A stretch of 64,000 nt of DNA from Rhodocyclaceae bacterium (GCA_020247395.1 JADCJC010000054.1:53071-117070); one strand, 5' to 3'; shown: positions 36,731 to 45,473, numbered from the stretch's first letter. Translations and numbers: made by a program. The notes: a model not told the origin generated them from the sequence alone.

Positions 36731-38086
36731 ATGACTGATCATGCCACACCGCCCAGACCGCCCCAACCCGCATCGCATGAGACCGCAATGCGGGCGACCG
36801 CCCCCGCAACAACTAGTACGCCCTCAGAGCACTTTTCGGTAACCCGGCGCGGACTGATCACGGCGATTGGTAACGCAATTCAATTTGCGCGATTGTCAAA
36901 CCGCTCCGTTGCGCTGCTGATGGTGCAACTTGTGCGACCCGACAAACTTGAGGCCGTGGTCGGCATACCAACACTCGAAGTCATGAAACATGCGCTGCGC
37001 CGACTGCCCGGCGTGTTACGCGCGGTTGACCGCGCCCTCGCTGTCTCCGAAGACAAAATCGTCATACTGCTACCAAACCTGAAGAGCTCCGCACAAGCTT
37101 TGCTCGCCGCTGGCAAAGTGCAACAAACACTGGAAGAGGGCTTCACCGTTGATGGCGAAATGGTGAAGGTGCGCCCGGTGGTCGGTATCGCAACTTATCC
37201 AGAGCACGCGGAGCTGCCCGAGGAACTCATCGTCCACAGCGATATTGCCGTCGGCATCGCCAGTCACCGCGATCTCGCGCAACACGTCTTCCAAGCCGAA
37301 GACAGGCGCGATTCCGACATCTATCTGGGGCTGGAAGCCGCGCTGCGCGAGGCGGTGCGCACCAACCAATTGGAGCTACATTTTCAGCCGCAAATAGACA
37401 TTACAACGGGTAAGGCCGCGTCGGCGGAGGCGCTGTTACGTTGGCGCGCCCCCGACTTCGGAATGGTGCCACCCTCAACCATCGTCAGGATTGCCGAAGC
37501 GAGTGGTATTGTCAGCAGCCTCAATACGTGGGTGATCAACTGCGCCCTGAGGCAGCAAGCCGATTGGCTAAAACGCGGGATTTTGATAAAGCTCAGCCTC
37601 AACCTTTCGACATTGAGTATGGCCGACGGCGATCTGCCAGCTACCGTAGAGCAGGCAATGGGCACATGGAATACCGATCCTTCCACCATCACCTTCGAGA
37701 TTACCGAAGGTGCCACTGTCGGCGATTTGGTGCGCTCTGCAGAAATTCTCGTCAGGCTCAAAGAGCAGGGGGCGAAACTTGCCATAGATGACTTTGGCAC
37801 AGGTTATTCGTCCCTGTCTTACTTGAAGAACCTTCCACTCGATGAACTAAAGATCGACAAACCATTTATCCAGAAGCTGACATCATCGGCTGCCGAACAG
37901 AAGATTGTTAAATTTGTGATCGCGTTGTGCCGCGATTTTGGCATGAAAGTGGTCGCGGAAGGCGTTGAAGATGACGCCACCATCAGCGAATTAAAGAAAC
38001 TAGGCTGCGACCTCGCGCAGGGCTACGCATACAGCCCCGCGCTTCCTGCGGCCGACTTCATTGATTGGTTTCAGAAGCACAGCTAG
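36731..38086 (+). CDS. Degenerate GGDEF plus EAL-domain phosphodiesterase
   Basis: A 451-residue cytoplasmic protein. Residues 45-200 look like a GGDEF fold in which the signature has become SEDKI, so no cyclase activity is expected. The EAL domain has the full catalytic set: EALLRW (E233), NLSTLS, FEITEG, IDDFGTGYSSL and VVAEGVED. It should hydrolyse cyclic di-GMP. It follows the HD-GYP gene on the same strand, so two cyclic-di-GMP proteins are probably made together. The ATG at 36731 is preferred to a TTG at 36719. Confidence 0.9.
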   Translation: MTDHATPPRPPQPASHETAMRATAPATTSTPSEHFSVTRRGLITAIGNAIQFARLSNRSVALLMVQLVRPDKLEAVVGIPTLEVMKHALRRLPGVLRAVDRALAVSEDKIVILLPNLKSSAQALLAAGKVQQTLEEGFTVDGEMVKVRPVVGIATYPEHAELPEELIVHSDIAVGIASHRDLAQHVFQAEDRRDSDIYLGLEAALREAVRTNQLELHFQPQIDITTGKAASAEALLRWRAPDFGMVPPSTIVRIAEASGIVSSLNTWVINCALRQQADWLKRGILIKLSLNLSTLSMADGDLPATVEQAMGTWNTDPSTITFEITEGATVGDLVRSAEILVRLKEQGAKLAIDDFGTGYSSLSYLKNLPLDELKIDKPFIQKLTSSAAEQKIVKFVIALCRDFGMKVVAEGVEDDATISELKKLGCDLAQGYAYSPALPAADFIDWFQKHS

Positions 38087-38097
38087 TCGATTGAGCG

Positions 38098-38928
38098 ATG
38101 CCGGAAGGTCCAGAGATCAAAAGGGCGGCTGACTCTCTCGCCGCAGCGCTTGTTGGCAAACGCGCCCTACTCGTCGAGTTCGCTCCCCTATCCCTCTACG
38201 AGCACGGGCGTGCGCTGACCGGCAAAACAATTCTCGACATTACACCGCGCGGCAAAGCAATGCTCACGCAATTTGAGGGCGGCAAAACCATCTACAGTCA
38301 TAACCAGTTGTACGGTGAGTGGGACGTGATTGCCAACGGCGCACGTCCGCACCCGACCAAACAGGTTCGCCTCGCCATTCATACCGGCGCTGAAATCGCG
38401 ATACTCTACAGTGCGTCGTCGATTGAAGTTCTACCGACTGCGCGCATCGGCGCACACAACTACATCCAAAAGTTGGGCGTGGAGTTACTCGACGACGCAA
38501 CCACAGAGGCACGGGTGCTTGCGCACATCGAGCAGCCGCGGTTCGGCCGAAAATCCTTGGCGGGTCTTCTGCTCGATCAGGCGTTTCTCGCCGGCGTTGG
38601 CAACTACCTTCGAAGCGAGATTTTGTTCGTTGCGCGCATCACACCCAATGCCAGCATGGCAGAGCTCAACCGAGACCAGCGTCGCGAACTCGCGCGAGCC
38701 GCCTTAGCGCTCACCCGTCAGTCTTATCAAACCGCAGGTATCACCAACGATCTGACACTCGCCGATCACCTGCGAGGCCGCGGCTGGGCATTCGGTCGCT
38801 ATCGGCATTGGGTATTCGACCGCGACGGCGAGCCTTGCCATATTTGCAAGACGAAGGTGCAGCGTCAGAACCTCGGTGGGCGCGGTATCTACTGGTGTCC
38901 AAGCTGCCAATCTGGCAGAACAAAGTAG
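38098..38928 (+). CDS. nei: Endonuclease VIII (Nei) DNA glycosylase
   Basis: A 276-residue protein of the Fpg/Nei family. It starts MPEGPEIKRAADSL; Pro2 is the catalytic amine after removal of Met and Glu3 the acid, and the KRAADSL continuation is Nei-like rather than MutM-like. A helix-two-turn-helix region (AGVGNYLRSEILF) and a C-terminal zinc finger (CHIC and CPSC) follow. It removes oxidised pyrimidines and nicks the strand. It begins 11 bases after the EAL gene, so it may be co-transcribed with it. Confidence 0.93.
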   Translation: MPEGPEIKRAADSLAAALVGKRALLVEFAPLSLYEHGRALTGKTILDITPRGKAMLTQFEGGKTIYSHNQLYGEWDVIANGARPHPTKQVRLAIHTGAEIAILYSASSIEVLPTARIGAHNYIQKLGVELLDDATTEARVLAHIEQPRFGRKSLAGLLLDQAFLAGVGNYLRSEILFVARITPNASMAELNRDQRRELARAALALTRQSYQTAGITNDLTLADHLRGRGWAFGRYRHWVFDRDGEPCHICKTKVQRQNLGGRGIYWCPSCQSGRTK

Positions 38929-38929
38929 C

Positions 38930-38997
38930 AAACTCCTTTATCCACGGGTGCTTTCACCCATTAATGACTGGAACGCCCCGCCAAATATGGCGTTTTT
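38930..38997 (+). repeat. 68-bp dispersed intergenic repeat, copy A
   Basis: This stretch after nei aligns without gaps over 54 bases to 52184-52237, with about 42 identical. Shared blocks are AAACTCCTTTA at the start and GGAACG-x-CCCGCCA near the end; both copies end in a T run. In this copy the last part can pair (CGCC with GGCG before TTTTT), so it could end nei transcription. Confidence 0.5.
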
Positions 38998-39207
38998 GGC
39001 AAGAATGGCCACGGTACCTGCGCCCTTTTGTTCCCTTGGGCCCCGAACCAGGCAGGGCGTTGCGCACGGCAGAATAGCCGCGTCTATCGCGCCAGGTTTT
39101 CAGACCCTTTGTATTCTTAGTCGGGCGCGGATGCAAGCCGATCGGCAAGCTTTACTGCCATGTCGGATGGCTGTCTGATGATTAGGGTTTCCCCAAGGCC
39201 GCCCGAT

Positions 39208-40206
39208 CTAGTCGCCAACCGATCGAAAGTCGTTGGGCGAATGCCCGGTCGCTCGCTTGAAGGCGCGAGCAAATGCAGATGCACTTTCATAGCCAACCGT
39301 CAGCGCGATGTCGCCGACACTTTCACGCGTCTCTTTCAGCCTCTGAGCGGCCAATTGCAGACGCCACGCCTGAAGATATTCGCCCGGAGTTTGCCCAAGA
39401 TGGTGCTGGAACCGGTTAAAAAATGCGGTGCGAGACAGATGGGCACGCTTTGACAGTTCTGCGAGTGTCCAGCGATGCTCAGGTTGGCTGTGCATGGCAA
39501 TCAGGGCGTACGTCAATCTGTCGTCTGTAGCGGCTGCCAGCCAACCGCTGTCGGCTTGGACATCCATCAAGGCTCGATGCAAGGCCTGAACGAAAAGAAT
39601 CTCGGCGGCTCGACGCAACACAGCTGACGACACGCCACCTGGCTGCACCGCTTCCAGCCTGACCAAGGTGAGTATGGCAGCGACGCGATCGCTACCCGCA
39701 CTGCCATTGCGCAAAACCACCATGGCTGGGGGTGCCGATACAATCGCCTTGGCCATCGCGGCGTTGCTGATAAAACTCGCCGTAAGCAAGCGCGTGCGCG
39801 CTCCTCCGCCGTCGTGGGTAAAGGTCGTCGCGATACGGTCGCGCCTGTCCATCGCAGCCACAGCCTCAACCGGAACGGCTGCTCTGCCCGGACGGTCTGC
39901 GACGACGTGTACATGATCGCGGGGCAGGAGAACGATGTCTCCAGCGCCGAGCCGGGCGTAGTCACTCTGACCGGCGAGATGGACAAGGCACTCTCCCTCC
40001 AGCACCGCATGCAGCGCCGCCAAGCGATTGCCAGGGAGCTTGAACGCCCAAGGTGCTCGCAGCTCGCTGATGCAAAAAAACCATCCCTGAAAACGCAAAG
40101 TATCCAGAACCTGTCCGATTAGCCGCGCTTTGGGTGAACGCTCTGCATCGAGTGAGGTACTTTCGGGCGCGCGTTGCGACGGCTTGAAAGCTATCCTTGA
40201 GGCCAC
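39208..40206 (-). CDS. AraC family transcriptional regulator (cupin type)
   Basis: A 332-residue regulator: an N-terminal cupin domain of the AraC-binding type 6 group (APWAFKLPGNRLAALHAVLEG, GDIVLLPRDHVHVV) and two C-terminal helix-turn-helix motifs (WTLAELSKRAHLSRTAFFNRF and IALTVGYESASAFARAFKR). It starts with GTG at 40206, with a GGAG ribosome binding site inside the 20-base gap to the divergent dioxygenase gene. Its likely targets are that gene and the NAD(P)-binding gene after it; the ligand is unknown. Confidence 0.92.
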   Translation of the reverse strand: MASRIAFKPSQRAPESTSLDAERSPKARLIGQVLDTLRFQGWFFCISELRAPWAFKLPGNRLAALHAVLEGECLVHLAGQSDYARLGAGDIVLLPRDHVHVVADRPGRAAVPVEAVAAMDRRDRIATTFTHDGGGARTRLLTASFISNAAMAKAIVSAPPAMVVLRNGSAGSDRVAAILTLVRLEAVQPGGVSSAVLRRAAEILFVQALHRALMDVQADSGWLAAATDDRLTYALIAMHSQPEHRWTLAELSKRAHLSRTAFFNRFQHHLGQTPGEYLQAWRLQLAAQRLKETRESVGDIALTVGYESASAFARAFKRATGHSPNDFRSVGD

Positions 40207-40226
40207 TAAACGTCTCCGTTACAACC

Positions 40227-40928
40227 ATGACGCAATTTTCACATGATGGTCGCCGCAAATTCATCAATCGCCGCAAATTCATCCGCTGGCTCGCGCGCAT
40301 ACTTATGTTGGCACCTCTGGTTGCAGGCGCTTCGGCCAGGCTCAAGCCCACACCGGCGGTCACTGTTGGCCCCTTCTACCCGCCGCAGCCAAAGGGATTG
40401 CCGTTGTTCGGGGCCAAAGCGCTGAAGCCGTTGCCCGAGGGAAGCGATTTGACGATCGGGCCCAGCGGAAAACACTGCGAGGGCGAAAAAATCAGTTTGA
40501 GCGGCCGTGTGCTGAACACAGCAGGACAAGCTCTTTCCGGGGTTCGAGTGGAAATATGGCAGGTTGACGCCCGCGGCCATTACGTCGTCGAGACTGCGGC
40601 CGATAAAGATCCGGACTTTGCAGGATACGGCGCAGTCAGCACCGACGCTGCAGGTCGCTACGGATTTACCACCATTCGGCCCAAGGGCTACGCGCGCTAC
40701 GCAGGCTTGATCAAGCGCGCGGCCCATATTCACCTTCGGGTTTCTGGCGCGGGCCTGTCTCCATTAGCAACCGAAGTCTGGTTTGCTGGCGACCCAGGTA
40801 ATGAGCGCGACAGCTTCGTCAGCAGGATAGCCGACCCGCAGTTGCGCGACCAAATGCTGGTCCGTTTGGCGGCGGTTGAAGGGGCCCATCCCGTCGGCAC
40901 TTTCGATGTGGTCCTTCCTCATACTTAA
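40227..40928 (+). CDS. Intradiol ring-cleavage dioxygenase-like protein with Tat signal
   Basis: A 233-residue protein related to protocatechuate 3,4-dioxygenase. A twin-arginine signal leads (RRKFINRRKFIRWLARIL, then a hydrophobic core ending GASA), so it would be exported folded with its iron. The domain has VTVGPFYPPQ, GRVLNTAGQALSGVRVEIWQ, DARGHYVVE and IKRAAHIHLRV; tyrosines and two histidines could form the non-haem Fe(III) site. It opens aromatic diols or related compounds. The NAD(P)-binding gene starts 9 bases after its stop. Confidence 0.87.
   Translation: MTQFSHDGRRKFINRRKFIRWLARILMLAPLVAGASARLKPTPAVTVGPFYPPQPKGLPLFGAKALKPLPEGSDLTIGPSGKHCEGEKISLSGRVLNTAGQALSGVRVEIWQVDARGHYVVETAADKDPDFAGYGAVSTDAAGRYGFTTIRPKGYARYAGLIKRAAHIHLRVSGAGLSPLATEVWFAGDPGNERDSFVSRIADPQLRDQMLVRLAAVEGAHPVGTFDVVLPHT
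40251..40286 (+). repeat. 18-bp tandem duplication of the twin-arginine motif
   Basis: Two 18-base units in the dioxygenase signal peptide share their first 15 bases and encode RRKFIN and RRKFIR, giving two consecutive twin-arginine motifs. Confidence 0.85.
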
Positions 40929-40937
40929 GGAGTAGCT

Positions 40938-41588
40938 ATGAAGCTGGTTGTCTTCGGCGCGTCGGGTGCAACCGGCGAACATGTCTGCAGGCTTGCGAAT
41001 GAGACGGGCTGGAAGGTGCATGCATTTGTTAGATCCAAAGCCGCAGCATCGCAACTTGACCAAGCATACGTACATTCGATCGGCGACCCCACTGAGCCGA
41101 AGGACGTAGCTCTGGCACTGGTCGGCGCAGACGCGGTGGCGGTCTGCCTGGGCATATCGCGGCAAAGTCGATCACCCTTCGCCATGCCAGTGTCGCCGTT
41201 AAACCTCACCTCCCGATCCGTTGAGGCGATCGTGCAGGCCATGAAATCGCTGCAGATTCGGCGGATTGTTTACGCCAGCGCTTTTGGTGCGAGCGAAAGT
41301 TGGTCATCCATACCGTGGTGGGGACGGGCATTGCTCAGCGTCACACAGGTGCGCCACTCCATGATCGATCACACACGCAGCGAGTCTCTGCTAGCTCGGT
41401 CTGGCCTCGAATGGACGGCCCTTCGTCCGATAATGCTAGACGATACCTCAGGTTCCGATCCCGCGCGGGAAATGCAGCCAGGGGACTCGCTGCTGAGAAA
41501 GGTCTCACGACAGGCGCTGGCTCGTACGATGGTGCTGGCGCTGAATGATCGCTCAACCATCGGGCGTCCGATCGCCCTTGTTCCATAA
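40938..41588 (+). CDS. NAD(P)-binding protein (NmrA/SDR-a5-like)
   Basis: A 216-residue Rossmann-fold protein starting MKLVVFGASGATGEHVCRLA, the GASGATG nucleotide loop of atypical short-chain dehydrogenases. It lacks a clear YxxxK catalytic pair (VRHSMIDHTRSESLLARSGLEW instead), as is usual for NAD(P)H-binding PF13460-type proteins, which act as reductases or redox sensors. The ribosome binding site AAGGAG is good. It follows the dioxygenase by 9 bases and is probably co-transcribed with it. Exact reaction unknown. Confidence 0.85.
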   Translation: MKLVVFGASGATGEHVCRLANETGWKVHAFVRSKAAASQLDQAYVHSIGDPTEPKDVALALVGADAVAVCLGISRQSRSPFAMPVSPLNLTSRSVEAIVQAMKSLQIRRIVYASAFGASESWSSIPWWGRALLSVTQVRHSMIDHTRSESLLARSGLEWTALRPIMLDDTSGSDPAREMQPGDSLLRKVSRQALARTMVLALNDRSTIGRPIALVP

Positions 41589-41834
41589 GTTGCGAATTCT
41601 GAACTCGAGCGGCGGCAAAACCAACGGCCATCCGCAACATGCGACTACTTGACGCCTTGAAGATCTTGAAGAAGCTTCCGGCAAATCATAACAAACCACA
41701 CAAGTAGACGGCCACGAGGCAGGGAAAGGTGGATTTTGATCCCACACCGGGACTCGAACCATTGCGTCTTGGCAGTCCTCAACGCAGGAAGCAACAAGTA
41801 AAGCCATGGTTTTTGGCTTCCGGCCCGATCAGTT

Positions 41835-42752
41835 TTACGATCGCTTTGGTTCGTCGAATATTGCCGAGTAGAGTTCAATCGCCCAATCCGCGAACACGCG
41901 AATACGCGCACTCAAATGACGGTTACGGGGATACACAAGGTACATAGGAAAATTGCTAGGGCGCCACGGCTCCAGAATAGGAATCAGCACCCCGGCAGCC
42001 AACATCTCGAGCACGATTCTTGATCGAGGAACTTGAGCCAACCCCATGCCCTGCTGCGCGAGTTCCAAATAAGCGTCGGCATCATTGGTTGCCACTTGAT
42101 GCTGCAACACTATGGTCTGTAACCGCCCGTCAATCAGGAAATCAAACGGCATGACCTTGCCAGTTCTAGCAGAAAAGAAATTGATGGCTCTATGGTCTTC
42201 GAGCATGAGGGGCGATGTAGGTGTTCCATATTGCGCAAGATAACTTGGTGCCGCACAGGTGACCACTTCATATTCGCCGATGCGACGTGCAACGAGCGAA
42301 TCATCCAACACGTTGCCACCACGAATCACGCAATCAACGCCCTCCGCAACCAGATCAACAGGGCGATCCGTGCAACCCAGATCTACCGTGATGTCAGGAT
42401 AACGTCGCAAAAAATCGGGTAAGGCCGGGGCTATCACATGCCTGCCTGCAGAAGCTGGCACATCAACGCGTATGCGTCCACGTGGCTTTCTCGTGCGCCC
42501 CTTAAAGTTGTCTTCTACCTCATCAATTTCTGCCAGCAGGCGTTGCACCGTCTGTAGATATGCAACCCCGTCATCGGTGAGACGAACTCGCCGTGTGGTC
42601 CGCGCTAGAAGCTTGATTCCAAGCCGGTCTTCGAGCAGCGAAATGCGTGTGGACACTGACGCATTGGGTAGCTGGAGCGCCTGAGCAGCTTGGCTGAAAC
42701 TACCCAACTCCGCGACCTTGGCAAAAGTTTGCATGCACCTGAATAGATCCAA
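41835..42752 (-). CDS. LysR family transcriptional regulator
   Basis: A 305-residue LysR protein. The winged helix-turn-helix is at the start (FAKVAELGSFSQAAQALQLPNASVSTRI), then a linker helix and the effector domain (LPDFLRRYPDITVDLGCTDRPVDL). It belongs to the CrgA-like group that controls oxidoreductases. The start is a TTG at 42752; an ATG six codons later is an alternative. It is divergent from the SDR and flavodoxin-fold genes across 150 bases containing an inverted repeat that suits a LysR operator. Confidence 0.93.
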   Translation of the reverse strand: MDLFRCMQTFAKVAELGSFSQAAQALQLPNASVSTRISLLEDRLGIKLLARTTRRVRLTDDGVAYLQTVQRLLAEIDEVEDNFKGRTRKPRGRIRVDVPASAGRHVIAPALPDFLRRYPDITVDLGCTDRPVDLVAEGVDCVIRGGNVLDDSLVARRIGEYEVVTCAAPSYLAQYGTPTSPLMLEDHRAINFFSARTGKVMPFDFLIDGRLQTIVLQHQVATNDADAYLELAQQGMGLAQVPRSRIVLEMLAAGVLIPILEPWRPSNFPMYLVYPRNRHLSARIRVFADWAIELYSAIFDEPKRS

Positions 42753-42772
42753 TGTTAGCCCCCAGCGATCCT

Positions 42773-42795
42773 ATTATTCAGCTTTCTTGAACAAT
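42773..42795. promoter_or_regulatory. Candidate LysR operator
   Basis: ATTATTCA and TGAACAAT (seven of eight positions complementary) flank seven bases, and the T-N11-A pattern of LysR sites fits inside. It lies 21 bases upstream of the lysR start and 108 bases upstream of the SDR start. Confidence 0.6.
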
Positions 42796-42902
42796 CATAT
42801 CGCAGATAGAGTATTTATTGATTTCTCTACGACAAGTAAAGTCCATCGCGTACTTGGATCGCATCCAAGCCAATCCCTCTAACGTTGAATGAGGAAATTT
42901 AC

Positions 42903-43784
42903 ATGTCACAAGCTATTCTCATCACCGGTGTCTCGGGCGGTTTCGGTCGTTTGACGGCGATTACGCTGTTGTCGCAAGGTCATCGGGTTGTCGGCACTTT
43001 GCGTGACCCCAATGGCCGCAATACCGCGCATGAGCAACGCCTTCGGGCTGCGGGTGCCACCATCGTCGAGTTGGACGTGACCAATGACCAGAGTGTCGAA
43101 GCCGGAATTGAGAAAGCCTTCCAAGCACTGGGAGGCCGGATCGATGTCGTGATCAATAATGCTGGCCTCGGCGTGCACGGCATCCAGGAATGCTTTACAA
43201 GTCAAGACTGGCAGCGTCTCTTTGACATCAATGTGTTTGGCGTCGCTAGGATCAATCGGGCTACGTTGCCGGCGATGCACCAACAAAAATCAGGCCTACT
43301 GATCCACGTATCAAGCTTACTCGGCCGGATTGTGATGCCGTTTTACGGCCCCTACAACGCCAGCAAGTGGGCACTGGAAGCGCTCGCCGAGAACTACCGG
43401 GTTGAACTCGCCCCGGTAGGGATTGACAGCGTGATCGTCGAGCCGGGTGGTTACAACACCGAGTTTGCCAACAACCTAATGCATCCCAGCGACACATCGC
43501 GCTCTGCAAGTTATGGAGACTTCGCACAGCAGCCAGAGGCAGCACTCAAGGGCTTCATTTCCATGGTTGCTGCAACACCCGCGCAGGATCCGCAGCGCGT
43601 TGCCGATGCCATTGCTAATCTGGTTGCTATGCCCGCCGGCCAACGGCCCTTCCGAACAGCGGTTGACTTCATGGGTATGGGCGCAGCCATTGCACCCTAC
43701 AACCAGCAATTGGAGACCATGCACCGCAACCTGTACAGCGGCATGGGTATGGCAGCGCTGCTTGAACGCAACATCAACTTGTAA
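42903..43784 (+). CDS. Short-chain dehydrogenase/reductase
   Basis: A 293-residue classical SDR. The NAD(P) loop is TGVSGGFGRLTA, NNAGLG marks the fold, and the catalytic serine, tyrosine and lysine are in HVSSLLGRIVMPFYGPYNASKWALE. The C-terminal part is long (VEPGGYNTEFANNL and beyond). The ATG at 42903 has an AGGAA ribosome binding site; a TTG 18 bases upstream is also in frame. The next gene starts 14 bases after its stop. Substrate unknown; probably induced with its partner by the divergent LysR regulator. Confidence 0.93.
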   Translation: MSQAILITGVSGGFGRLTAITLLSQGHRVVGTLRDPNGRNTAHEQRLRAAGATIVELDVTNDQSVEAGIEKAFQALGGRIDVVINNAGLGVHGIQECFTSQDWQRLFDINVFGVARINRATLPAMHQQKSGLLIHVSSLLGRIVMPFYGPYNASKWALEALAENYRVELAPVGIDSVIVEPGGYNTEFANNLMHPSDTSRSASYGDFAQQPEAALKGFISMVAATPAQDPQRVADAIANLVAMPAGQRPFRTAVDFMGMGAAIAPYNQQLETMHRNLYSGMGMAALLERNINL

Positions 43785-43798
43785 GATAGGACTTCGTC

Positions 43799-44398
43799 AT
43801 GAGAATTCTTGTCAACATGTTTCATCCCCAACTGAAGACTTCTCGAATAAACCGACGCTGGGTAGAAGAGCTTGAAAGCCAAGCCGCGATCAGCATCAAT
43901 CGAGTGTGTGAACGTTATCCAGACTGGAACATCGATGTGGCTCGGGAGCAGGTTCTTTTGTTAGAGCACGACCGGATCGTTTTCCAACATCCATTCTGGT
44001 GGTATTCCACTCCCCCGCTGATGAAGAAATGGCTCGACGATGTGCTCACCTATGGTTGGGCATATGGCCCTAGTGGCACCGCGTTACATGGCAAAGAATG
44101 GGTTTCCGCCATTTCGACTGGAGGCCCCGCCGAATCCTACCAATGCGGCGGGTACAACAGCTACTCGATGAGTGAGCTGCTCAAGCCGCTACAACAGACT
44201 GCTAACTTGATCGGAATGAAATTCCTTCCGCCGTTTGTTCTGCATGGGGCCGTGCAAATTGGAACAGAAGAAATCGATGCCTCAGCCAAGTCTTACCTGA
44301 CTCACATCAGCGACCCGCTGCTTGACCCTCGTCAGCGCTTAGCTCGCTTGCTCAGCAAGATGAAGGACGAAGGTCTGGAACTGAAGGCGGGTAGCTGA
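43799..44398 (+). CDS. NAD(P)H oxidoreductase, flavodoxin fold (KefF/MdaB-like)
   Basis: A 199-residue flavoprotein of the NAD(P)H dehydrogenase (quinone) family. It starts MRILVNMFHPQLKTSRIN, the usual FMN/FAD phosphate-binding start, and has FQHPFWWYSTPPLMKKWLDDV and GWAYG, both typical of KefF and MdaB. It reduces quinones or electrophiles with NAD(P)H. No kefC-type potassium channel gene is near. It lies 14 bases after the SDR gene; together with LysR they form a quinone or aldehyde detoxification-type cassette. Confidence 0.9.
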   Translation: MRILVNMFHPQLKTSRINRRWVEELESQAAISINRVCERYPDWNIDVAREQVLLLEHDRIVFQHPFWWYSTPPLMKKWLDDVLTYGWAYGPSGTALHGKEWVSAISTGGPAESYQCGGYNSYSMSELLKPLQQTANLIGMKFLPPFVLHGAVQIGTEEIDASAKSYLTHISDPLLDPRQRLARLLSKMKDEGLELKAGS

Positions 44399-44437
44399 GG
44401 GGCTGTCTATGAGCAAGCCGGTTCTAACGTTTTGCGT

Positions 44438-45391
44438 TCAGTGTCTTGGTGCGCCAACTCCGACCGTAGGCGGATTGAGTCGGGCACTCTCCGCATCGCT
44501 TTTTGTCCGGCTGTTAATTGGTAAGTCGTGAAAAGCCGCTCGCACCGCGGCAGCGCGGCGACGGCTTACCGGAATCCGCGCGCCGTTTGTTAGTTCCGCA
44601 TAACCGCCGGTACTGTCGACAGCAACTCGCACCACATGCGCCCAACTGACCCAGTATGACCGATGTACCAACATTCCCTTGGTGCCGTCTGCATCGATCT
44701 CCATGATGGCGTTAGCCAATCCGTGCAAGAGTAACTGCTCGCCACCGAAGAGCACGACACGCAAGTAGTGTTCCTGTGCTTCGAGAAATATTACATCTCG
44801 ACCCAGTCTAGCGGGAACGCGAGCAAACAGTGACCTTGTGTCGGCAGCAGGCGCAAGCGGCGGCTTACGATCCGGCGTTGATTCTCGGCCACTGGCAGTG
44901 AGCTGCATCCGCCATGCAATAGCAGAGTTGACCGCGAGCCAGACGGCTGTCGTCTTCGGTGGCACGGCGAGCAGGTCTTGGGTGACTTCTGTCCATACAG
45001 TGAAAGGGGCTTGTGAGACCGCGTCACTCGCTTCCACAACGCTGAACAAGTGCTCAAGAACAACTGACCAGGGCGCCACAATCAGTCCAGACAAGAAACC
45101 GGCCACCGCCACCGTTATCCAAGGCCAAACGCTGCGGGTTAGCTTCAGGCTAAACAGCCAGCCCGTGAGCGGCCACGCGATGGCGAAGGCAGGGCCGATG
45201 TGCAAGGCGAAAAAAAACAGTCGATCAACAAACCCAAGCTCGCCGCTAATCCTAGGCTCGAACAGTGCCAGCAGCAACGTAATACCACCTCCGATTCCCG
45301 CGAGAAAAACGGGAACCGAAAAAGGCTTGAGCTTCACCGACATCGCCTCCGCCGATCGGGCTACCACTGGTGAAGAATTCCCGCCGCTCAT
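44438..45391 (-). CDS. Membrane-bound LytTR-domain transcriptional regulator
   Basis: A 317-residue protein with four hydrophobic helices in residues 15-170 and a C-terminal LytTR DNA-binding domain (GRDVIFLEAQEHYLRVVLFGGEQLLLH, MLVHRSYWVSWAHV, TNGARIPVSRRRA). There is no receiver domain, so the signal is probably sensed by the membrane part itself. The ATG at 45391 has an AGAGGA ribosome binding site. It is divergent from an outer-membrane protein gene, with an inverted repeat in the gap that may be its binding site. Confidence 0.9.
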   Translation of the reverse strand: MSGGNSSPVVARSAEAMSVKLKPFSVPVFLAGIGGGITLLLALFEPRISGELGFVDRLFFFALHIGPAFAIAWPLTGWLFSLKLTRSVWPWITVAVAGFLSGLIVAPWSVVLEHLFSVVEASDAVSQAPFTVWTEVTQDLLAVPPKTTAVWLAVNSAIAWRMQLTASGRESTPDRKPPLAPAADTRSLFARVPARLGRDVIFLEAQEHYLRVVLFGGEQLLLHGLANAIMEIDADGTKGMLVHRSYWVSWAHVVRVAVDSTGGYAELTNGARIPVSRRRAAAVRAAFHDLPINSRTKSDAESARLNPPTVGVGAPRH

Positions 45392-45433
45392 GTAAATCCT
45401 CTTGAAATCAATAACTTGGAACAAAACAATGAC

Positions 45434-45473
45434 GGTCGAAACCCAATCAATGTAGAACCTATTGGGTGCGACC
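45434..45473. promoter_or_regulatory. Inverted repeat between the LytTR regulator and the beta-barrel gene
   Basis: GGTCG-AA-ACCCAAT and ATTGGGT-G-CGACC are complementary apart from the spacer bases, with 13 bases between them. It lies 43 bases upstream of the regulator start and 29 upstream of the beta-barrel start, a good place for shared control. Confidence 0.6.

Noticed and set aside
41738..41766. tRNA-like T-loop sequence (GGTTCGAGTCCC on the minus strand) between the NAD(P)-binding gene and lysR
   Set aside because: The flanking bases do not form a T stem or an acceptor stem and no anticodon arm is present, so it is not a tRNA; a tRNA fragment cannot be shown.
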